64,000 nt of DNA. Source: Sporothrix humicola. Taxonomy: Eukaryota > Ascomycota > Sordariomycetes > Ophiostomatales > Ophiostomataceae. The notes beneath the pieces are model-generated. The model was given only the letters and a program-made list of their open reading frames with translations, did no database searches and was not told where the DNA came from. Location of the stretch: contig WNYE01000018.1 of the NCBI GenBank assembly GCA_021396245.1, forward strand, positions 1-64,000, in the 5' to 3' direction. This document shows positions 16,676-25,036 of this stretch, piece by piece. Both the position numbers and the translations under genes were made by a program. Position 1 is the first letter of the stretch. Each line of letters begins with the position of its first letter.

Positions 16676-17533
16676 CTACACAACATCTGTGCGGTGGACA
16701 GTCGCCTGCCCCATGGTCCACATCCTGATCTGCCACTCCAGAGACTTGCTGCCACAAAAGAGGATGGTCGGTTCTTGTGTCTCGTCTAGAGTCATGTCCT
16801 CGACCGACATCCTCCGTTTTGACAGTGAAATGCCAGGATATGTTGCTGTCAATGTCGAGAATGTCTCGCTCCACCACAACAGCGGCTTCTCGACAAGTCC
16901 GCCAGCATCCTCGCCAGACGTCACAAAGATGGACACAGACTTCCACTCGTTGGGCTTTAGCAAGTTCTCCCTCAGGACAAACTCGGCTGCGCCAAAGTCG
17001 TCGCTCCGGATGCTCCAACACAGCGTCTTGGACGACGTATCTGTCATTGTTAGGAACGGCGCCAGTCCTGTCCCGCCGGCAATACAAAGTGTCGATTTTG
17101 TGAGAGCTTCCTCCGAGAAACCACCCCCTACCTCAACAACGTCTGCCGTCAAGGTCTGGTACGGCCGCGGCAGGCCCAGCAGGCCAGTGATGCGTCCGTT
17201 GCGAGTGAGTATGGACAGACTGCCCTCACGTGTCTGACACGGCGTAAAGGTGCACCGCCGCTCGTCGTCTCGCAGGCCATGTCTGCCGCCTGCAGGGTCC
17301 AGGTCGGGCGGGAACTGGAGAGTCACGTTCTGTGTTGGGCGGGGGCGCCGTTCACACGTGGAGGTGGAGGGAGAAGATGTTGACGGAAAAGTCTCCTCGA
17401 AAGAGTGGAAGCTAATGCCGGCCGTTACCCGACGGGAGGAAATGTGGGTGAGCGTGGAAGACATGGCTGTCTCTCGTGGAGGTAAATTCGTGGCAGACGT
17501 GACAGTCGTGGCAAAGTCTGGGGTGCATGCCAT
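16676..17533 (-). CDS. FNR-like FAD/NAD(P)-binding reductase
   Basis: A single-exon gene of 285 residues from the ATG at 17533; an in-frame ATG at 17465 would remove 23 residues. The NAD(P)-binding half is recognisable from CIAGGTGLAPFL (about residue 146) and ILFCGS near residue 259, as in ferredoxin-NADP reductase-like proteins. The N-terminal FAD barrel is divergent, and no ferredoxin (2Fe-2S) domain follows, so electrons would have to pass to a separate partner. It is convergent with the FAD_oxidored gene and divergent from the sugar transporter. A role as electron-transfer partner of a neighbouring flavoenzyme is possible but unproven. Confidence 0.75.
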   Translation of the reverse strand: MACTPDFATTVTSATNLPPRETAMSSTLTHISSRRVTAGISFHSFEETFPSTSSPSTSTCERRPRPTQNVTLQFPPDLDPAGGRHGLRDDERRCTFTPCQTREGSLSILTRNGRITGLLGLPRPYQTLTADVVEVGGGFSEEALTKSTLCIAGGTGLAPFLTMTDTSSKTLCWSIRSDDFGAAEFVLRENLLKPNEWKSVSIFVTSGEDAGGLVEKPLLWWSETFSTLTATYPGISLSKRRMSVEDMTLDETQEPTILFCGSKSLEWQIRMWTMGQATVHRTDVV

Positions 17534-17862
17534 GTGTTGGGTCGATTGGGGTAATGATCTTGAGTTGGTAGTCTGTTGTCTGACCTGATATCCTCGGCAG
17601 GGGTAATCTAGGTTGTTGTTTTTTCTTTGATTTTTGCTTCCGTTCCTTTGATTTTTCTGGTAATTCTACTCCTACCCTGGAACCACCGACATCGATATCG
17701 ACCCCGACATATACTCACGTGGTCCAAGAAGAAGCGCTCGTGCCTTTGTCGTTGTCGTCTCTCTCTTCCCTTTCTCGTCGTCGATTTCATGTGTTGCCGC
17801 TAGCGGACACTAACAAGGAACCGCCAACTGCCTGCCGCCACTGTCACTGTCACTCTCCACTT

Positions 17863-17876
17863 ATACGGAACCGCCG
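17863..17876 (-). promoter_or_regulatory. Candidate cluster operator, 13/14 match
   Basis: Minus-strand CGGCGGTTCCGTAT, 330 bp upstream of the FNR-like start. Confidence 0.3.
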
Positions 17877-17983
17877 CTGTCAGTCAGTTAGCGTGGAGTT
17901 GACCTCTTGATTTTCCACTCTCTTTTCCCCATCTTTCTGCCATCCACTTTCTCATGCGTTTCCCCTCACGCTCGTACGGTCAA

Positions 17984-17997
17984 CGGTGGTTCCGTCT
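17984..17997 (+). promoter_or_regulatory. Candidate cluster operator, CGGTGGTTCCGTCT
   Basis: Matches the consensus with T at the variable fourth position. It lies 121 bp from the previous site and 951 bp before the sugar transporter ATG. Confidence 0.35.
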
Positions 17998-18813
17998 CTT
18001 AGATTCTTCTCCAGAAAAAAGTCCCTTTGGTCTCGTGAAGCCAGCCCAGCGAACCATGCCCCATACGGCGGTAGCGCTACAGTGGTAGTGCCCATTTACA
18101 GGGAATTTGCAGGGAATTTTAGCAGCAAGGTTTTCGTCGTCTTTTCTTTTCAGTCTTTCTTTTCTTTTTCACGTTATTTTCGCCTGTTCCTCCTTTCACT
18201 GACGCGGCTGTCCCTGTTGTTGGTCGCTGGCGGCAGGCTAGCAGTTTTTGACCGTTCGCTTTTCACATTTCTCCGCTTCGCTGGTTCCTTGTGGCGTGAA
18301 GCTTGTTCGTTGTCGTCAGTGTCTGTCACTCTTTTCTTCTTTCTTTTTCTTCTTTTCCATCCTCTCGCAAGCACCGACCCATCGGCTGTTCCCACGTCCG
18401 TGCCGTCTCTCGTCTTCGCCTGTTCCTTGTAATTTGATTTTGACTTTTTTCTTCTTTTATTTCTTTTGCACTCACGTTACGACTTCCTTTTCTGATATTC
18501 CCCATCTGTTTTCGTCCTTCGTCCCCTCCTTTGTCCCCAACTCTCGTTCCTCCTCCAGTCAACCTCTCCCTACCTCCTCATCCTTGTTTCCTTCCCCACA
18601 TCCACGCCTGCACAAGGGTGCTCCGTATGGAGTCGAGTCCGGGGTCGGGTCTGTTGTCTGTCTTTCGTCTGTCTGTCTGTCTTTCTTTTTCGTGTCATTC
18701 TTTTCGTCTCGTTTGTTTCTTCCCTTTCCCTTTCCGCGTGGAAACAGTTCCGTCCGAGGTCAGTCGTTGATCTGACCTGTCTTTCCTTTTTACACGTCCC
18801 TCCACAACGTTCA

Positions 18814-18820
18814 TATAATA
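18814..18820 (+). promoter_or_regulatory. TATA-like box of the sugar transporter
   Basis: TATAATA, about 130 bp before the ATG at 18948 and just after the CT-rich tract. Confidence 0.4.
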
Positions 18821-18947
18821 CAGCGTCGATCCCCTTCGTTTATCCTTCTTCTTTCCGTCCTCACTCATCATCCTCTACTCATCTCTTCCTTGAGTACACA
18901 CCATCCTCCTCGTCAGATTTGATCACACACGAGCCACCACCTTCATC

Positions 18948-20524
18948 ATGTCCGGCCAGGTCTACAACAGCGGCAGGATCAACCTGTGGTTGATTCTGTC
19001 GTGCGCCGTCTTCTCCATGGGCTCCATTGGTTGGGGGTGAGTACACCGTCTTGGCTTCCTCTTTTGTATCTTGGCTTTCTCGTCACCGTCCACTAACACA
19101 TCACCAGCTACGACATTGGCATTCTCAGTACGATTTATGTCGCCCCCGGTTTCAAAAAGACGCTCAACAACCCCTCGTCGTCGGAGACCGGCGCCATCAC
19201 CAGTGTGTTCTACGCCGGCCAGTTCTTCGGCTTTGCTTTCCTCGCCGGCCTCGTCAACAACAAACTCGGCCGCCGCTTTGCCGGCTGTGCCGGTGTCCTG
19301 GGCATGTGCTTTGGCGCAGCTCTGCAGACGGGCGCGCACAATCTGGCCATGATGATTGTCGGTCGCATCATTGCCGGTGTCGGCTGCGGCATTGTGTCGA
19401 CGTCTGTCCCCCTCTATCTCTCTGAAATCTCGCCGGCCAAGCACCGCGGCTTCTACGGCGCCTTCAACCAGGCCGGCATCGTCTTTGGCATCTCGCTGGC
19501 CTTCTGGGTCGGCTACGGCTACAGCTTCTGGAAGACGGGCAAGGGCGTCAACCTCGAGTGGCGCCTGTCGAGCGCGATGCAGTTTGTGCCCGCCGTTTTG
19601 TTTCTCATTGGTGCCCCGTTCCTGCCCGAGTCGCCCCGCTGGCTCGTCGAGCACGACCGCGCCGAGGACGCTGCCCGTGCCCTGACGAGACTCCGCGGCA
19701 CCAAAAACGTCGCCGACGTGCAGGCCGAGCTCGACGAGATCCACGCCAACATCCTGTGGCACAAGGAGAACTCGGTCACGTCGGCCCGCGTCTTCTGGAC
19801 CGACAAGACGCTGCGCTCGCGGCTGTGGCGCGCCTGGTCCGTGTCGTTCCTGCAGCAGCTGTCGGGCGCCTCGGGCATCCGTTATTATCTGCCGACCAAC
19901 TTTATTGCTGCCGGCACCTCCGAGTCTCTGTCTCTTCTTGCCTCGGGCATCGACGGCACCGTCCAGGTCGCCTGCACGATCGCCGCCATGTTCTTCATTG
20001 ACCGCATCGGCCGCCGCCACTCGCTCGGCATTGGCGCCATCATCATGGCCTTCTGTCTGATGATCAACGGCGCCCTCCAGACGGCCTATCCCGGCCAGGA
20101 GAACGCGTCGGCCAATTATTGCAACATTTTCTTTATCTACTTCTTCACGGTTGGCTACTCCATGGGCTTTGGCCCCTGCGCCTGGATCTATGCGTCCGAA
20201 ATCTTCCCCGCCAACTGCCGCTCCAAGGGCTTGGGCATTGCCGCCTCCGGCGCCTCGCTCGGTTCGATTATTGTCGGCCAGGTCTGGCCCGTCATGGTCT
20301 CGCACATTGGCGCCCGCACCTTTTTCGTCTTCATGTCCTTTAACATTTTCTCGGCCGTTTTGGTCTATTCGACCTTCCCCGAGACAAAGGGCAAGACGCT
20401 CGAGGAGCTCGACTCCCACTTTGGCAAGCTCAACGTCCACACCGAGGCCGAGGCCACGCCCAAGCAGATGCTCGCCGACGAGGCCAACCACGAGGAGCGC
20501 GTCGAGCGCGAGGAGAAGGTGTAA
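18948..20524 (+). CDS. MFS sugar transporter (Sugar_tr family)
   Basis: Two exons, 18948-19036 and 19108-20524, give 501 residues. The 71-nt intron has a GTGAGT donor, a CACTAAC branch point and CAG acceptor; splicing restores the family motif WGYDIG in helix 1. Sugar-porter signatures are complete: PAKHRG after helix 4, PESPRWLV before the central loop, DRIGRR in the second half, and PETKGKTLEELD at the end. Twelve helices are expected, in the plasma membrane, with proton-coupled or facilitated uptake of a monosaccharide or related polyol; the substrate is not readable. It is divergent from the FNR-like gene. It is a logical importer for products of the secreted glycosidase-like protein 9 kb away (inference). 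Confidence 0.92.
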
Positions 20525-21270
20525 GGGAGTGGAGTGTACTGTATATAATTCTGGCTGTCTGCAGCCTTTCTTTTCTTTCCTCTGTGTAATATCTCGTTTT
20601 CCGTGTAAGGCGGATCGTACCACTGTAGCTTCTTCACGACAATACCCAAGATAGCTCTTAAAATAATACAACCAATAATCAATGCTGTCCTAATGTGCCT
20701 TCAAATTGTAAAATATTTTAAATATACTCGTTTGATGTGCTTTTGACTGATAATTTGATTTCCGTAAAGTCAGCTTTCTGCATTTGTCTGCGTTTATGTC
20801 TCGCCACCTTGTGTGAAGACGCTGAAATCACCACACTCGGCTCCTCATTCTGCAATCCCCGCACTAACGTCCACTATTGACCACTAACCTCTAGGCGGTG
20901 TTAGCGTCTGCAGGTAGAAAACGCGTGCTGTCAGGCTACTTAAGCGGACTGTGCCCAGTAAAAGATTTTGGTCAGGTCTTTGTAGTTCCCTGCAGGTCAC
21001 GTCGCGCCTTCCCGTCGTCGTCAGCTATTGCGTTCAGCTGCTGCTCGTTCTGTCTCCTTCCCGATGTCGCCCACTGAGACGGAGCTTTCACAAGCTCAAC
21101 CTTGCCTTTCTCACAACCACAAACAAACTCACAAACGGAAACAACAGCGACCACAAAAACAAAACAAGTTTGACACATCCAGTCATGCACCGCCCACAGT
21201 ATCCGCCACCGTGAACACCACCGTGAACACCACCGTGAACACCACCGTGAACACAGTCAGAGCGACCACC
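20525..21270. other. Intergenic region and leader of the second Zn2Cys6 gene
   Basis: Contains a cluster of CACTAAC/GTTAGCG words (20862-20906) and a weak relative of the 14-bp word at 20895-20908 (11/14). The leader is A-rich, with a fourfold 12-bp repeat. An open frame runs through 21028-21270 but starts at TTG and lacks the GC-rich third positions of real genes here. Confidence 0.55.
21208..21255 (+). repeat. (ACCGTGAACACC)4 tandem repeat
   Basis: Four copies of a 12-bp unit; the last ends in A instead of C. It lies just before the preferred ATG at 21271, in the 5' leader. If translation began at 21064 it would encode a Thr-Val-Asn-Thr repeat. Confidence 0.85.
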
Positions 21271-24045
21271 ATGAACAGAGAACCCCCCTGCTTCACCATC
21301 AATGCGTGCAACCGCTGCCGCCGCCGCAAAGCAAAATGCGATCCCGGCCTGCCGTCGTGCACGCCGTGCCAGCGGATCGGCGCCGTCTGCGAGTATACAG
21401 ACCCGCGGTCCAAGACGGCCACCCCGAGAACGGCCATTCTCGCTCTGGAGGAGGAGTTGGCGAGGCTGGAGGCAGATTTGCGGAGTCAGTCGCTGAGCGA
21501 CAGCCATGCGCCCTCACCTAACGGACCCGATCTGATCCGCTTAGAGCCCGGCGAGGATGCCCACTTTCTTGGCGTGTCGAGCGGCATGCACCTGGCGCGG
21601 TCGGTCCTCGAATCGGCGCAGCGCAACGACGCGAGCTTCCAGTCGGGGCGGCGGAGCGGGAGTGGAAGTGGCAGCAATAGTGGGAACAACAGCGACAAAG
21701 AGAACGGCAACAGCGACCCCAACTCGGCGGCGTCGACACAGCCTGGGTCGCCCAGAGAAACGATTGAGGAACACACAACGCCAGTGAAACCGCCAGGGCC
21801 TGTCCTGCCTTCACGGGAAACAGCCATCAGTCTGATCGAGATCTTTCTAAGCCAGTACGAAGTGCAATATCCCATCGTCGTCGGCGACGACATGGCCCAG
21901 ATCGTGGCCGACTGCTATGGCGAGAGCGACCGCGACCGAGACGTCGAAAAAGACGCCTGGAACCAGTTCATCCTCAACATGGTCTTTGCAATTGCCCTCG
22001 TCGTTTTGTCGCGCGAAAACCCCGAGTCGCTCGCCCTCGCAAAGGGCTTCAGCAGTGCCGCCATGGCCGATTTCAGCACCATTATGCAGCGCAAGAGCGT
22101 ACGCACTCTCCAATGCCTTCTCTTTCTGCTGCTGTGGTCCATCCTCGACTCCTCGTCGGCGCCCATCTGGTACATTTCCGGCCTGTGCATGCGCATGTGT
22201 GTCGACCTCGGTTTCCACTCGGAGACGACTATCAGGGTAGCCCCGGGCGGTACGTCGCCGCTCTCCCTCTCCGAGAGCACCGCCGTCGAAATGGACGTCA
22301 AGCGCCGCCTGTTCTGGGTCACCTACACCTTTGACCGCACCCTCGGCACTCTGCTGGGCCGGCCGTTCACTCTCGCCGACAGCATGATCGACGTCAACCT
22401 CCCAAAACATGCTCTCTCCCAACCAAAACGCGACCAGGTCCTGCACTGGTTCCGTCTGCAACAGCTGCAGAGTCAGATCGTCTACCGTTTGTATAGCCTC
22501 AGAGGAGGCGACAAGGACAAGGATGATGGACCATCGTCTGCCGACAGCCCTGAAGAGACGGCACGGTGGAAGGCCGATATGGCAGCGCAACTCCGCCAAT
22601 GGGGCGGCCAGGCCACCAGTCTCGCCGACCCGCAGGGCCACACCTTGGACTGGTGGGAGTACTGGCACCAGAATGCCATTTTGCTTCTACACAGGCCATC
22701 GCCCCTCAAGCCCCAGCTCGACGCTGACGAGGCCGATACCTGCTGCACGGCCGCCCAGCACATGATCCAGCTGTCATTTACGCGGCTGCAGCGCGGATCG
22801 GCCGACTTTGCCTGGGTCGACCTGCACTACCAGCTCATGAGCGGCATTACCCTGCTGTTTCTGGTCTGGAAGCACACGGCCACGCGCGCCAAGGCCAAGA
22901 CGGGCTGGACTTCCTTTAAAAACTGTCTGATGCAGTGGACCTACGTCCTCGACCAGCTGGCCCGCCAGTGGGAGCGCATCTCGCGAGCACGCGACGTGCT
23001 GACTCGGCTGGTCGACACGACCATTGACATTGTCGAAAAGGAGCTGTGCAACAAGCTGTCGGCGAGCGATGTTCGTGTCTTAAGGCACGCCCACGCGTCG
23101 CGCATGAGCCGGAACAAGACGATCATCCGGCAGCTAGGGTCGCCAGGGACGGCCCAGACGGGGTCGTCATCATCACACTCTCACCGTAACGAGGCCAGCT
23201 CAAAATCTCCAGCCGAACATGGCGAACAGCAGCACAATTCGAGGTCAAGCAGGCGGCAGTCATCACAACAAAATCATTCACAACAACAGCAGCAACAGCA
23301 GCAGCAAACACAACATACTCAACACCAACCACAAAGAGCAGGACCACAATCTCATTCCAGCCATACACTGCCATCCCAGCATCTTCCATCACATTACCAG
23401 CCGCCAATTCAAACACAGCCACATACCCAACATTCACTCCATACAGGCGGACCAACACCGCCTCAACAACAACTGTCTTATGAACGGTCCACGTCCTACG
23501 GTACACCATCGAGCGATACGGCCGTCAATACTTCCCAGTCTGTTGGGAGTAATTACATGACACAGAGTCAGCCAGACGGCAACAACAACAGCACCAACAA
23601 TAGCATCTACGCCATGCAGGTCTCTCCCTCGCACAGCGGCCAGCCCATCTCGCCGCAATGGATCACCCCGACAGGCGATCATCCTCTACCGCTGGCGCCT
23701 TTCCAGGGCGCACCCACCGACTATGTCCACTCTCAAGGCCAAGGCCAGGGAGACCCCGTCGCCCAACTTCTCGACCAGCAGGCCTGGCACGGTTTGGAAT
23801 TGTACGAGAGCTTCGGCGCCATCCCAGACAACAGCATGACCATGCTCGACTACTTTTCGACGACTCCTTTGGGCGTGGAGGACAATCTGGGAGGAGGACC
23901 CGTGGGCCTGGTACAAGGAACGCATGTCCAAAACACCCACAGCCAGAGTGCCCACGACATGGTCGGCGCCTGGCCCGACTCGCTGACAAACAGCATCCTC
24001 AACTTCCAGCCAAACTTTCACGACATGGGGGACTTCTCTGCCTAG
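21271..24045 (+). CDS. Zn2Cys6 transcription factor with polyQ region
   Basis: A single-exon gene of 924 residues from the ATG at 21271. I prefer this start because the sequence around it (ACCACCATG) is favourable and the zinc cluster then lies at residues 13-40, as usual. An in-frame ATG at 21064 would add 69 low-complexity residues. The cluster has Cx2Cx6Cx6Cx2Cx6C spacing. A fungal_trans region follows from about residue 190, with RRLFWVTYTFDRTLGTLLGRP as its core. The C-terminal third is rich in Gln, Ser and His with a run of nine Gln, as in activation domains. Probably a nuclear regulator; targets unknown. It follows the sugar transporter in the same direction. Confidence 0.88.
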   Translation: MNREPPCFTINACNRCRRRKAKCDPGLPSCTPCQRIGAVCEYTDPRSKTATPRTAILALEEELARLEADLRSQSLSDSHAPSPNGPDLIRLEPGEDAHFLGVSSGMHLARSVLESAQRNDASFQSGRRSGSGSGSNSGNNSDKENGNSDPNSAASTQPGSPRETIEEHTTPVKPPGPVLPSRETAISLIEIFLSQYEVQYPIVVGDDMAQIVADCYGESDRDRDVEKDAWNQFILNMVFAIALVVLSRENPESLALAKGFSSAAMADFSTIMQRKSVRTLQCLLFLLLWSILDSSSAPIWYISGLCMRMCVDLGFHSETTIRVAPGGTSPLSLSESTAVEMDVKRRLFWVTYTFDRTLGTLLGRPFTLADSMIDVNLPKHALSQPKRDQVLHWFRLQQLQSQIVYRLYSLRGGDKDKDDGPSSADSPEETARWKADMAAQLRQWGGQATSLADPQGHTLDWWEYWHQNAILLLHRPSPLKPQLDADEADTCCTAAQHMIQLSFTRLQRGSADFAWVDLHYQLMSGITLLFLVWKHTATRAKAKTGWTSFKNCLMQWTYVLDQLARQWERISRARDVLTRLVDTTIDIVEKELCNKLSASDVRVLRHAHASRMSRNKTIIRQLGSPGTAQTGSSSSHSHRNEASSKSPAEHGEQQHNSRSSRRQSSQQNHSQQQQQQQQQTQHTQHQPQRAGPQSHSSHTLPSQHLPSHYQPPIQTQPHTQHSLHTGGPTPPQQQLSYERSTSYGTPSSDTAVNTSQSVGSNYMTQSQPDGNNNSTNNSIYAMQVSPSHSGQPISPQWITPTGDHPLPLAPFQGAPTDYVHSQGQGQGDPVAQLLDQQAWHGLELYESFGAIPDNSMTMLDYFSTTPLGVEDNLGGGPVGLVQGTHVQNTHSQSAHDMVGAWPDSLTNSILNFQPNFHDMGDFSA

Positions 24046-25036
24046 AAGGAGAGTTGACAAGACGAATCTATTTCATGTATATACAATCTAGCGTATACCA
24101 ACACATTTATTTTTACCTGCAGAAATGAGAACTCAAACCATGCTTTCGTCTCGGTTGAAGTCCAGTCGCCAACCTTATTTTTAAGGCATGTCTATGTCGT
24201 ACATGTTTATCTAACCCCTTTCTAACAGGCTCTTTATTCACAATGTATCCATGTTCAACCATTTATTTCATATATTTTGATCGAATTTATTCATAAATCC
24301 ATTTATAAAAGAGCTTTATGTGGTGATATTTTTCTTCATAATTTATTTTAATTTTAAATGCGCTTTGTCTTTGTTTTCCTTCTTTTCTTAATCTGAAAAA
24401 ATGAAGGGATAGATTCCGAGCATAGAAACCTTGCTGACGCCAAAGCATAAGTTACAAAAACCAGTGTAAAAGTTTGAAATAAACAAGCTCCATCTAACTC
24501 TTTTATACATTAAATAAATTAGCCATGTTCGACAAGTCGTGTTTCGTAGACAATTTATCAATTGTCACGGTCTCTTCCTTTCTTGACGATAAACTCGGAT
24601 TTCCCATTCTTACACTGATTGGCGTACTAAAAGTACTGTGGCAAGTCGCATTTTGGGGTTAAAGATTTTCCCGCTCTCGCCGTAGCGTTACTGATGCTGC
24701 CCGAAATAGGGCGCTTCTCCGCACTCCGCACGCTAATTAACCCCTGTAGCCATGCAAAATGACACGCAAAACGTGCCTGCCGGAGACGAAACAGCGAATG
24801 CAGTTGGTGTAAAAGGCAGGCTCGACTGGCGCAAAAGTTCTAAGCAGAGAAAGAGCCAACCAGAACCTACAAACTTTCGTCGTGAACGAGGCAGGACCTC
24901 AACTGTCTTCTCCTTTTCAAACAAACAAGCTCAAAGAGTCGAACGGATCAACGGTATTATCATTCGCAAAAGGCAGATCAACCTTCTATCCACTCGCGCC
25001 TAAATCGTCGAACCTCGCCAACAGCATGACACCAGG
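24046..25036. other. AT-rich intergenic region
   Basis: No gene seen. The first 500 bp are AT-rich with several AATAAA-like 3' end signals; the last 300 bp are the leader of the next regulator gene. No repeats of note. Confidence 0.6.

Larger units (their letters stand above)
17534..18947. promoter_or_regulatory. Divergent promoter: FNR-like / sugar transporter, with long CT-rich leader
   Basis: 1.4 kb without a gene. It holds two near-exact copies of the CGGYGGTTCCGTCT word (17863-17876 minus strand, 17984-17997 plus strand) and two GTTAGYG words (17808-17814, 17887-17893). A strongly pyrimidine-rich stretch on the plus strand (about 18130-18900) and a TATA-like box at 18814-18820 follow. 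CT-rich leaders are common before highly expressed fungal genes. Confidence 0.6.

Noticed and set aside
18962..20671. 569-codon antisense open frame over the sugar transporter
   Set aside because: The sense strand encodes complete sugar-porter signatures; the antisense product has none.
21028..21270. Upstream extension of the second Zn2Cys6 gene
   Set aside because: Begins at TTG, has A/T-rich third positions and low-complexity repeats, so it is treated as leader; the in-frame ATG at 21064 remains a minor alternative.
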